This document shows, piece after piece, positions 25,154-32,627 of a DNA stretch of 64,000 nt. Origin of the DNA: Methylophilus aquaticus (GTDB taxonomy: Bacteria; Pseudomonadota; Gammaproteobacteria; Burkholderiales; Methylophilaceae). The stretch lies in contig NZ_JAVCAP010000021.1 in the NCBI RefSeq assembly GCF_030769565.1, forward strand, positions 53,000 to 116,999, in the 5' to 3' direction. Below the pieces are notes generated by a model. The model made no database searches. It saw only the letters and a program-made list of their open reading frames with translations, and was not told the origin of the DNA. A program made the position numbers and the translations under genes. The number at the start of each line of letters is the position of its first letter. The first letter of the stretch is position 1.

Positions 25154-25450
25154 ATGAACAAACTACTCTTGGCAGTATTAAGCGTTGGGTTGGTAGCACA
25201 GGTACAAGCTGGCGACTTGTCAGATCAAAAGCAAGGCGTGCGTAGCCAGCACCAGCACAATTTTTTCGGTCAACGCCCTTATAACGTTGCCCCTGCGGAA
25301 AAGTCAAATGGCGCGAATCAGGCCTGGGAGGGCACTGGTTTGGTGACGCAAGACCCGGAACAGGCTGAAAAAGCCTTGATGAAACATAATCAGCATCAAA
25401 TGAATTTTATCGGTAAGCGGCCATATCTGGCGCCACGTAACACCGACTAG
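25154..25450 (+). CDS. Small secreted protein with GKRPY-like repeats, paralogue 2
   Basis: Same unrecognised family as the preceding gene, 84 bases downstream and evidently co-transcribed. 98 residues: a signal peptide to about 19 (V-Q-A-G), motif 1 H-N-F-F-G-Q-R-P-Y (35-43), middle N-Q-A-W-E-G-T-G-L-V, and motif 2 M-N-F-I-G-K-R-P-Y (83-91) preceded by three histidine/glutamine steps (K-H-N-Q-H-Q). The alignable order motif-middle-motif shows that this pair arose by gene duplication after the internal motif duplication. Ribosome site ttggagcgaaca. A terminator follows at 25501. Confidence 0.82.
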   Translation: MNKLLLAVLSVGLVAQVQAGDLSDQKQGVRSQHQHNFFGQRPYNVAPAEKSNGANQAWEGTGLVTQDPEQAEKALMKHNQHQMNFIGKRPYLAPRNTD

Positions 25451-25500
25451 GATTATCCACACAGACCTGATTGATTAAACGATTTCACAGCTCTCTCTTT

Positions 25501-25524
25501 ACCCGCCTGTTGGCGGGTTTTTTT
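25501..25524 (+). terminator. Rho-independent terminator after the small secreted proteins
   Basis: CCCGCC-TGTT-GGCGGG followed by seven T, 50 bases after the second small gene. It separates that operon from the mxaR copy downstream. Confidence 0.92.
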
Positions 25525-25581
25525 ATGCAGTCACACGCTAAAACGGGCGTGTTAGGCAGAGGGCAACGCTGATTCACTTAT

Positions 25582-25722
25582 GGGCACTTCTATAAATTCA
25601 ATTTTCGTCGCCATATGGTGTTGCTCATAAAAAATTTCTCCTTACATATCAATTATATGCCGCGTAAAAATTTTTTATTCGCGCCTTGTCTGGCTTAGCA
25701 ACTTGAATTTATAGAAATGCCC
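25582..25722. mobile_element. MITE-like element, copy 1 (141 bp)
   Basis: Terminal inverted repeats GGGCACTTCTATAAATTCAA (25582-25601) and TTGAATTTATAGAAATGCCC (25703-25722) match at 19 of 20 positions. The element is flanked on both sides by TTAT (25578-25581 and 25723-25726), a likely target duplication. The interior has no gene and closely resembles the element at 58908-59038. It lies in the 351-base gap before the second mxaR, so the promoter of that operon lies in or after it. Confidence 0.82.
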
Positions 25723-25801
25723 TTATTAAACGTCACGCAGGGAAAAATTCCCTACAAAGCGGGCGACATTTTCTGTTCAATGTCGGCTGACGGAGAAACG
25801 T

Positions 25802-26818
25802 ATGAACAGACAAGAACAATCCCTGGCAGACTGGCGCAGTCGCGCCTTGCAATTTGAATCCGAGTTGAACACCGTGGTGTTGGGGCTGGCCCCGGCGATT
25901 CGCTTGTTGCTGATCAGTATTTTTGCCCGCGGCCATGTGTTGCTGGAGGGTAATGTGGGCGTGGGCAAGACGACCTTGCTCAAGGCGGCGGCGCGCGGCA
26001 TTGGCGGCGGGTATCAGCGCATTGAGGGCACCATAGACCTGATGCCGCAGGATTTGATTTATTACACGTATATCAATCAGGAAGGCAGGCCGCAGGTGGA
26101 TGCGGGTCCGATACTCAGCCATGGCGAGGCGTTGTCGATTTTCTTTTTTAACGAGATTAACCGGGCGCGGCCACAGGTGCATTCACTGTTGTTACGGGTG
26201 ATGGCCGAGCGCAGTGTGACGGCGTTTAATCGCGAGTATGCTTTTCCGCATTTGCAGGTGTTTGCCGACCGGAACGCGGTGGAGAAAGACGAGACCTTTG
26301 AACTGCCGGGGGCTTCACGCGACCGGTTTTTAATGGAAATCGAGATTGCGCCTGCGCACGATGCGGAGCTTCACAAGCAACTGACGTTTGATACCCGTTT
26401 TCATGACACGGCCAGTTTGTTAACGGCGGTGACAGCCGAGCAAATGGATTACCGCCAGTTGCACGGGGTTGCCGAACTTATACAGTCTTCCGTGCAGGCG
26501 AATGCCACCTTGCAGGACGAGGTGGAGCGTTTGCGCCAGGCCAGCCACCGGCCACAGGATTTTGGTGTGCGATTGTCGGATATCGAGATGGAGGCCTTTG
26601 TCAGTGCCGGGATCGGGCCGCGCGGGGCGAGCATGCTGATACGTGCGGCCAGGGTGGCCGCCTGGCTGGATGGCAGGGTACACCTGATGCCGGAAGACAT
26701 TGCGCAGGTGTTTACCGCGGTGGTCAGCCATCGTTTGTTCTTCACCCCCATGTATGAGTTGCAGCGCGGCGTGCTGAGTAAAGCGTTTACGCAGGCCTTA
26801 CTGGAGCAGGTGCATTGA
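25802..26818 (+). CDS. mxaR: Second MxaR-type MoxR AAA+ ATPase
   Basis: 338-residue paralogue of the ATPase at 3957, sharing long runs such as F-A-R-G-H-V-L-L-E-G-N-V-G-V-G-K-T (Walker A at 50-57). The Walker B region at 112-118 is again S-I-F-F-F-N-E, with Asn for Asp. The ATG follows ggagaaac. It heads a complete RSACKL set with no mxaF, J, G, I or D attached. Function by homology: motor of a VWA-protein maturation complex for a PQQ dehydrogenase; which enzyme it serves is unknown. Confidence 0.9.
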   Translation: MNRQEQSLADWRSRALQFESELNTVVLGLAPAIRLLLISIFARGHVLLEGNVGVGKTTLLKAAARGIGGGYQRIEGTIDLMPQDLIYYTYINQEGRPQVDAGPILSHGEALSIFFFNEINRARPQVHSLLLRVMAERSVTAFNREYAFPHLQVFADRNAVEKDETFELPGASRDRFLMEIEIAPAHDAELHKQLTFDTRFHDTASLLTAVTAEQMDYRQLHGVAELIQSSVQANATLQDEVERLRQASHRPQDFGVRLSDIEMEAFVSAGIGPRGASMLIRAARVAAWLDGRVHLMPEDIAQVFTAVVSHRLFFTPMYELQRGVLSKAFTQALLEQVH

Positions 26819-27675
26819 TGGGGTGGGCTATGGAGATTCCGGTGGTGCATTACCGGCTGGGCTGGAAACCTGCTGGCTATCAGGCAGGGTTGGTCAGTGG
26901 CGTCAACGCTGGTCTTGGCGATACGTTGCGGGCAGTGGTGCCATGGCTGGAGTATCCCGATCCGCGTCGGCTGGATGTGCGCGCGACCTTGCGCGATCCG
27001 TTTGAAAAGCTGTGGGTGCGCGATTTTAAGCGCAATACGGCAATACAGGTGATGGCGCTGGTGGATGGTTCGGCCTCCATGGCTTATCAGGGAGTGCATG
27101 CACGCCCGCAGGTGGTGGGTGACTTGCTGTTTACACTGGCGCGTTCGGCTTATGCTGCCGGGGATGCCTTTGGCTGTTCGGTGGCGGCGGCGCAGTTGCA
27201 GGCGGCTTTGTGTTTGCCGCCACGCATTTCGCGCTCGGCACCGTTGTGGATTCAACGCCAATGGCCGCAGTTTCAGCCTGCCGGTGACCGGGTAGACGGT
27301 TTGTTTGAAGCCGCCGCCGGTTTATCCAAACGCAAGTCACTGGTGTTTCTGGTGTCTGATTTCCACTGGCCGCCTGCCGTGCTCAATGCTTTGTTAAAAC
27401 GCCTGAGTCACCATGATGTGGTGCCGGTGTTGCTGGAAGATCCAGCCGAACGCCAGCCGCAGACAGGCAGCGGCTTTGCCAACTTGCAGGATATGGAAAG
27501 CGGCCGCCAGCGCTTTGTCTGGCTGAATCAGGCCACGCGCCATACCTTGCAGCAACGCGCGGCAGCGCATGTGCAGTCAGTCGCTGCGCTTTGCCAGCGG
27601 CATGGTCGCCGCTTGTTTTTGCTCAATGGAGCATTCAGTGCGCCCTCATTGACACAGTATTTTATCCAGAGATGA
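26818..27675 (+). CDS. mxaS: Second MxaS-type DUF58 protein
   Basis: 285 residues from the ATG at 26818 (ggagcagg eight bases upstream), overlapping the mxaR stop by one base. DUF58 protein with Y-P-D-P-R-R-L-D-V-R near 47-56 and MIDAS D-G-S-A-S (83-87). It lacks the Ser/Pro/Ala-rich N-terminal tail of the first copy and starts directly at the conserved domain. No membrane segment. Confidence 0.87.
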   Translation: MGWAMEIPVVHYRLGWKPAGYQAGLVSGVNAGLGDTLRAVVPWLEYPDPRRLDVRATLRDPFEKLWVRDFKRNTAIQVMALVDGSASMAYQGVHARPQVVGDLLFTLARSAYAAGDAFGCSVAAAQLQAALCLPPRISRSAPLWIQRQWPQFQPAGDRVDGLFEAAAGLSKRKSLVFLVSDFHWPPAVLNALLKRLSHHDVVPVLLEDPAERQPQTGSGFANLQDMESGRQRFVWLNQATRHTLQQRAAAHVQSVAALCQRHGRRLFLLNGAFSAPSLTQYFIQR

Positions 27676-28670
27676 ACAAGCGATTTCTACTGATTGTGAG
27701 CGGGGCGTGTGTGAGCTGGTTGTGGAGTCTGTCCGTGCAGGCTGACCCAGATCAGGCTTGGCCTGATGGCGCGTTATCGCCTGCCGTCAAGGTCGAGATG
27801 CGTCATCATGGCTACCAACTGGGCGATCTTCTGACGCAAAAAGTACGTTTGAATCTGCCCCCCGGGGTGACGCTGGATACGCACAGCTTGCCGCTGGCCG
27901 GGCCGGTTAAGCCTTGGCTGGATTTGGCCGACTTGCAGTATCAGCCCGGCAAGCAAGGCGGGGAACTGACGCTGGTCTGGCAGGTGTTTGCCACGGTGGA
28001 ACAGGCGCAGCCGCTCACCTTGCCCGAGCTGCCTTTGATCGCCCGTCACACTTCTGATGTCGGAAAATCGAAGGTGGTCAATCTGCATATTCCCGCCACG
28101 CTGTTTTACTATTCGCCGGTGCTCGGTACTGAGGCCAGGCAGACCGAGCGCCTGCCTTCCCGTCCGCCTTTGTTGTATGCGACCAGCTTATGGCAATGGT
28201 TGACGGCGCTGGGCGCAGCCATCAGCGCGGGTTTGCTATTGCTGGCGTTATGGGTGCAAGACCGATTGCCGGGTGTGCCGTTCCGCCCCGGCCCGCTCAC
28301 CCGGCTGCACCGGCAATGTTCACGTACGGGCGCGTTGGCAATGGTGCATGACAACACCGAGTGCCAGACCCAGGCCCATCAGCTTTACATGGCCTTGTGC
28401 GAGAGTGCCGGACAGCGCTTGTACCGGCACAATGTCCACACGCTGTTTGCGCAAGCCCATTATTTGCAAGCACATCACGCGCCTATCTGTGCCTTTCTTG
28501 CTGATTATTGGCAACAGCGCTACGGCTCGGGCAGTGATGCAGCAAGCGCGCACAGCGATGGCAGTGCATGGTTGGCCAGCGCGGCCTGGCTGGAGCGCTT
28601 GCATCGGCGTGCTCAACGTAAACTAGCGCGCTCTTCCCCTGCATCTGTTGCTGTATCAGGCCAGTCATGA
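27672..28670 (+). CDS. mxaA: Second MxaA-type protein
   Basis: 332 residues from the ATG at 27672, overlapping the mxaS stop (ATGA). Signal peptide ending near S-V-Q-A-D, a beta-rich periplasmic domain, a membrane helix around 177-195 (L-G-A-A-I-S-A-G-L-L-L-L-A-L-W-V) and a basic C-terminal cytoplasmic domain ending in Arg/Ser-rich sequence. Same architecture as the mxaA at 6073 but low identity; assignment rests on order and topology. Confidence 0.82.
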   Translation: MNKRFLLIVSGACVSWLWSLSVQADPDQAWPDGALSPAVKVEMRHHGYQLGDLLTQKVRLNLPPGVTLDTHSLPLAGPVKPWLDLADLQYQPGKQGGELTLVWQVFATVEQAQPLTLPELPLIARHTSDVGKSKVVNLHIPATLFYYSPVLGTEARQTERLPSRPPLLYATSLWQWLTALGAAISAGLLLLALWVQDRLPGVPFRPGPLTRLHRQCSRTGALAMVHDNTECQTQAHQLYMALCESAGQRLYRHNVHTLFAQAHYLQAHHAPICAFLADYWQQRYGSGSDAASAHSDGSAWLASAAWLERLHRRAQRKLARSSPASVAVSGQS

Positions 28671-29743
28671 GCAGCGTGCATTTTGTCCATCCGGTCTGGT
28701 TGTGGTGTTTGCCAGTGGCTTTGCTGCCCATGCTGCACCTGGGTGTACAACGGTTTGATTTTCCGAGCTTGCATGGCTGGCAAGCGACCGGGTGGGCGCG
28801 TCTGCTGCCATGGCTGTTGCGCGGTTTGGCGGTGCTGGCCCTGGCCAGCTTGCTGGTGGCTATGGCCGGGCCGTATCTGGAAGGCGGGCTGGCACAGCGT
28901 ATTGGCAACGGGGCTGAAATTGTCGTTGTGCTGGACCGCAGTGGCAGCATGTCCGAAGGGCTGAAGGGCCGTGATTATAATCGTCAGGATGCCGAGGCGG
29001 GCAAGTCACAAACCCACTTTTTGAGCAAAATTGAAGCTGCACGTGCGGTATTGCTCAAGTTTATGCAGCAACGTCCGGGCGATACCTTTGGGGTGGTGGC
29101 CTTTAACTCTTCGCCCATCAGCGTGGCGCCCTTGAGTGCTGACCGTGCGCTGGCCGAGGCCGCTTTGCAAAGCGCACAAAGCCAGAGCACCGGCTTTACC
29201 GCTTTGAGCCGTGCCTTGGGTATGGCGCTGGAGTACTTTGAGGGCCGCCCGAAAACTGCCACCCGCATGCTGCTGCTGGTGTCGGATGGCGATGCAATTA
29301 TTGAGCCGGAAGATCAGGAGATCCTCAAGTCTGCTTTTCAGCATTATTCGGCGCAATTGATGTGGATTTATGTGCGCGGTGAACGCGAAACCTCGATTCT
29401 GGATACCGTGATTGCCGGTGACAACGAGATCATCACGCAGGCCGATCAGGCCTTTGCCGACACGCAGCAGTCGGCTTCCATGCATCAGGTGTTTTCGCAA
29501 CTGGGCATGCCGTACCAGGCGTTTGAGGTCGACAGCGAAATCGGACTGCGGCAGGCCATACAGGCGGTTGCCAAAGCCACCAACCAGCGCACGCGTTATC
29601 AATACCGCTTGCCGCGTCAAGATCTCGCTGCTGCCTGTTATTTGTGCGCGCTGTGCTGTATTGCCGGGCTGGTCTGGTTGCGCCAGCACATGCTGACAGA
29701 CTGGGTGCTGCATGCAGAAAGAAAGGGGCAACATGCGCACTGA
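28667..29743 (+). CDS. mxaC: Second MxaC-type VWA membrane protein
   Basis: 358 residues: membrane helices near 8-24 and 48-66, VWA domain with MIDAS D-R-S-G-S (90-94), and a C-terminal helix around 321-339. It is strongly similar to the first MxaC over the VWA domain (G-V-V-A-F-N-S-S-P-I against G-M-V-T-F-S-T-S-P-I). Starts in a 4-base overlap with the mxaA copy. Confidence 0.88.
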   Translation: MSSVHFVHPVWLWCLPVALLPMLHLGVQRFDFPSLHGWQATGWARLLPWLLRGLAVLALASLLVAMAGPYLEGGLAQRIGNGAEIVVVLDRSGSMSEGLKGRDYNRQDAEAGKSQTHFLSKIEAARAVLLKFMQQRPGDTFGVVAFNSSPISVAPLSADRALAEAALQSAQSQSTGFTALSRALGMALEYFEGRPKTATRMLLLVSDGDAIIEPEDQEILKSAFQHYSAQLMWIYVRGERETSILDTVIAGDNEIITQADQAFADTQQSASMHQVFSQLGMPYQAFEVDSEIGLRQAIQAVAKATNQRTRYQYRLPRQDLAAACYLCALCCIAGLVWLRQHMLTDWVLHAERKGQHAH

Positions 29744-30353
29744 TGGGCTTCGAGCAATCACACAGGGGTGGCAACGCCGCTGGCGCAATGCACCGGTCAG
29801 CCTGGTGTGCTGGCTGTATGGTCTGGCAGTCTGTGGCGTGTTGCTGACGCTGCTGGCTGGCTGGCAATGGCATGCGCTGGCCGAACGTAATCGTATGCTG
29901 CTGGCTGGTCAGGCCTTGCGCGTGCGGGCGCAAGCAGACGATGCCATTTTGGCCTATGCGCAAGGCGTTGCCTTGCAGTCCACCCCTGAAAAAGCCCTGC
30001 ATTTATTTTATCTGCCTGAAGCCAGCGTCCACCCGCGCCTGCGCGCGCAAGCCAAGTTTGCCATTGGTAATCTGTATTTTGACTGGGCCATGCAACACCA
30101 CGCGGTTGAGCAAGGCGGGGCGCATCAGCAGCAGGTGGCGATGATTGCACTGGCGCGCGAAGCTTATAAAGACGCGTTGCGACTGAACCCGGAGGATCAC
30201 GATGCCCGCTTTAATCTCGAATTGCTGGACCGGCGCAGCCCGGACAAGCGGACCCAGGGCTGGCAATCCGAAACCGATGGCGTGACGCTCAAGCCGTTTA
30301 AACGTAACGGCACGGCGATGATGCGGGATAACCAGCGCCGGGGGCTGCCTTGA
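29733..30353 (+). CDS. mxaK: Second MxaK-type protein
   Basis: 206 residues from the ATG at 29733, with gaaagggg six bases upstream and 11 bases of overlap with mxaC. One membrane helix near 21-43, then a TPR-like helical domain (Y-A-Q-G-V-A-L-Q and F-A-I-G-N-L-Y-F-D-W). Assigned by position and architecture. Confidence 0.82.
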   Translation: MRTDGLRAITQGWQRRWRNAPVSLVCWLYGLAVCGVLLTLLAGWQWHALAERNRMLLAGQALRVRAQADDAILAYAQGVALQSTPEKALHLFYLPEASVHPRLRAQAKFAIGNLYFDWAMQHHAVEQGGAHQQQVAMIALAREAYKDALRLNPEDHDARFNLELLDRRSPDKRTQGWQSETDGVTLKPFKRNGTAMMRDNQRRGLP

Positions 30354-31348
30354 TTTCACGCTGGAAAGCGGGATTGTCGACAACGGCGGTTCGCCTGCAA
30401 GGCTTTTTGCGCCGAAGCAGGCAGCGCGGCAGCTTGCCTTTTTTGCTGGCAGCCGCGGTGGTTGGCATGACCTGGGCCGACTTGCGTATGCCACAAGAAA
30501 GCGAGGTACGCGATGTGCTGTTTGTGCTGGATATTTCGGAAAGCATGAATGTGCCGGATGCAGCGTATCCCAAGGCTGGCAGCCGTCGACTGACGCATGC
30601 CAAAGCGCTGGTCAGTGACATGATGGCAGACTTGCCATGCGGCTCTAAAACCTCACTGGCCTTGTTTGCGGGGGATGAAACGGTCGTCTTGTTTGAGCCA
30701 CTGGAAGTTTGCGCCCATTATCCTGCCATGGAAAAAGTGGTGAGCCAGCTGGATACGCGCATGCGCTGGATAGGCGATTCGTGGGTGGTGCGCGGGGTCA
30801 AGCAGGCCATTGAAGCAGCACAAGCACGCCAGATGCATTTGGTATTTATCAGTGATGGGGATGAAATGCCGCACCATGAACATCCGCGCATTGCCGAGCT
30901 ATTGCCTTACAAGCGCAAAATACACGGCCTGCTGATTGGCGTGGGCGGCACCACGCTGCAACCTGTGCCGCATTTAAACAGTCGCGGCGAAGTGACGCGT
31001 TACTGGACACCGGAAGAGGCCGTGATTGAAGGCAATTACCCCAATCTGCTGGCCATGGTGAAGTCACTGTTGCCAGGGCAAGCCATGGATGCGACCGAGG
31101 CAGCCGAAGTGCGCGAACACCAAAGTCAGCTCAATGTGGCGCTGATGCAGCAACTGGCGAGTGCGCTCGACATGCCTTATTTGCAAGCGCCGCAGTCGCA
31201 GCAGGCCCTGCCATGGCTGCGGACTGCCGCGATCAGCCATAGCACCGTCGCCAAACAGGATGCACGCTGGATGCCAGGTCTGATTGCCTGTGGGCTGGTG
31301 CTGCTTGGCTGGTTCTGGACTGCGCTGCCCGCACGCTGGCGGCATTGA
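30350..31348 (+). CDS. mxaL: Second MxaL-type VWA membrane protein
   Basis: 332 residues starting with TTG at 30350, overlapping the mxaK stop (TTGA). VWA domain with MIDAS D-I-S-E-S (61-65), which is canonical in its Ser residues unlike the first MxaL, and the shared L-P-C-G-S-K-T-S-L-A-L-F element. A C-terminal membrane helix closes the protein. Last gene of the second maturation set; no mxaD follows. Confidence 0.87.
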   Translation: MISRWKAGLSTTAVRLQGFLRRSRQRGSLPFLLAAAVVGMTWADLRMPQESEVRDVLFVLDISESMNVPDAAYPKAGSRRLTHAKALVSDMMADLPCGSKTSLALFAGDETVVLFEPLEVCAHYPAMEKVVSQLDTRMRWIGDSWVVRGVKQAIEAAQARQMHLVFISDGDEMPHHEHPRIAELLPYKRKIHGLLIGVGGTTLQPVPHLNSRGEVTRYWTPEEAVIEGNYPNLLAMVKSLLPGQAMDATEAAEVREHQSQLNVALMQQLASALDMPYLQAPQSQQALPWLRTAAISHSTVAKQDARWMPGLIACGLVLLGWFWTALPARWRH

Positions 31349-31371
31349 TTGTTTCAGAGAGCCCTTGGTCT

Positions 31372-31405
31372 CAGAGCGTCCTTGGTCAAGGCGCAGGACG
31401 CTCTG
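31372..31405. terminator. Long hairpin between convergent genes
   Basis: CAGAGCGTCCT and AGGACGCTCTG form a perfect 11-bp stem at the meeting point of the + strand maturation operon and a minus strand gene, whose last codons it overlaps. There is no T-run on either side, so it may act as a Rho-assisted or mRNA-end structure for both transcripts. Confidence 0.5.
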
Positions 31406-32075
31406 ACTGTAGCTGCTTGAGCAGGCTGATATGTTTCACCAGCAGAATTTCGCAGGCGCCGTCGCCGTGGTCATTGCGCACGCGTGAAGTGGTCCAGATA
31501 AAGCCGTCTGCATCTTTCACATCTGTCAGGTAGCCTTCCATACTGACGACATCGCCGGGCTGCAATGCCTGCAGCTGCTGCAACACCTCATCATTGTCGG
31601 CAATCATATGCACGTTGGTGCTGGTCAATTCAATCTCTTCACGCGGAATTGGAAACGCTTCCACCCGCCAGTAATAGAAACGGTCAGACTGGCGGATATT
31701 GATCGCGCTGACGACGGATGGATCAGACATGCGTTGCCAGCCGATCACCACATCCACCGGCGACAATGCCGCCATGTCATCGCCATCCGCTTTACGGTAG
31801 CGATGGGTGGACAGTACCAGACCGCGCATGAATATTTTATCCGTCCATCCCAGTTGAAAATCACCTTTGGCATGCCACTGAAAGTCAGCAATCTCGGATT
31901 GTTCTGGTGGTTCATCTACCAGAACACCCGCAGGCAGTTGTCTAAACAGCGCCCGTTGCAGGCTGGGTGGACTGCCAGCGGGCAGTCCCGGTGGCGTATT
32001 GCGCATAGGGTGGTCGGCGTAAGCCAGGCAAGACAGGCTGCCAATGATCAGCAAGCCCCAAACTTTGTTTCGCAT
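31386..32075 (-). CDS. Exported conserved-looking hypothetical protein
   Basis: 229 residues from the ATG at 32075; a longer frame to 32222 lacks a signal peptide and runs into the upstream gene. Signal peptide ending L-A-Y-A-D, a Pro-rich linker, then a beta-rich domain with V-D-V-V-I-G-W-Q-R-M-S-D-P, F-Y-Y-W-R-V and a compact C-terminal barrel-like part (L-Q-P-G-D-V-V-S-M-E-G-Y-L). One cysteine in the mature part. Predicted periplasmic, function unknown. It follows the gene at 32084 by eight bases, so the two form an operon. Confidence 0.78.
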   Translation of the reverse strand: MRNKVWGLLIIGSLSCLAYADHPMRNTPPGLPAGSPPSLQRALFRQLPAGVLVDEPPEQSEIADFQWHAKGDFQLGWTDKIFMRGLVLSTHRYRKADGDDMAALSPVDVVIGWQRMSDPSVVSAINIRQSDRFYYWRVEAFPIPREEIELTSTNVHMIADNDEVLQQLQALQPGDVVSMEGYLTDVKDADGFIWTTSRVRNDHGDGACEILLVKHISLLKQLQSERPAP

Positions 32076-32083
32076 CGTGCGGG

Positions 32084-32491
32084 TTACTGGCTGCGCTTGA
32101 AGGGCCCCACACAACTGCTGGTATCCGGACTGTCGCAGGAGACATACAGGTTGCCCGACGGGTGAAACATCAGGTATTTCTGGTAGCTTTCGCCGCTGTT
32201 GTTTTCCACACTTCCCCCGCAATCCTTGCCACCTTTGTCCTCGAGGATATTGAGCTTCACAGCATAGTAGCCTTGTGCATCCGCCTGTTCACTGATGCTG
32301 TAACTGGCAACCGACACTTCTTCACCACTGGTGATATGTCCGCTGCCTTCAGTGCCAAAAATATAAATTTCTTTACAACTGTTTTTAATATTCACCCACT
32401 CCCACGTGCCCAGTAGCGGGTTGGCAAACAGTTGGCCAGTACTGCCCAGCCAGCAAAGTGCACAAGTTAAAGCGAATAAGGGTTTGCGCAT
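32084..32491 (-). CDS. Exported small hypothetical protein
   Basis: 135 residues from the second of two adjacent ATG codons, seven bases after aggag. Signal peptide ending L-F-A-N, mature part starting L-L-G-T-W-E-W, which is a lipocalin-like opening, followed by beta strands and four or more cysteines (N-S-C-K, K-D-C-G-G, V-S-C-D, S-S-C-V) that could pair as disulfides. No family recognised. First gene of a two-gene minus strand operon. Confidence 0.78.
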   Translation of the reverse strand: MRKPLFALTCALCWLGSTGQLFANPLLGTWEWVNIKNSCKEIYIFGTEGSGHITSGEEVSVASYSISEQADAQGYYAVKLNILEDKGGKDCGGSVENNSGESYQKYLMFHPSGNLYVSCDSPDTSSCVGPFKRSQ

Positions 32492-32627
32492 CATCGTGCT
32501 CCTGTTCAGAATGGTCTGTTGTGCATGCAAGCGCACTATAATGGGCAAGCATAATTTTTAGCGTTGACCATGAATAGGGAAAAATTCCCGATGGTTTTTA
32601 ATCAATAAACTTTACAATCCGCAGAGC

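Noticed and set aside
29006-29788. 260-codon minus strand frame
   Set aside because: Antisense to the second mxaC; no start signal or domain.
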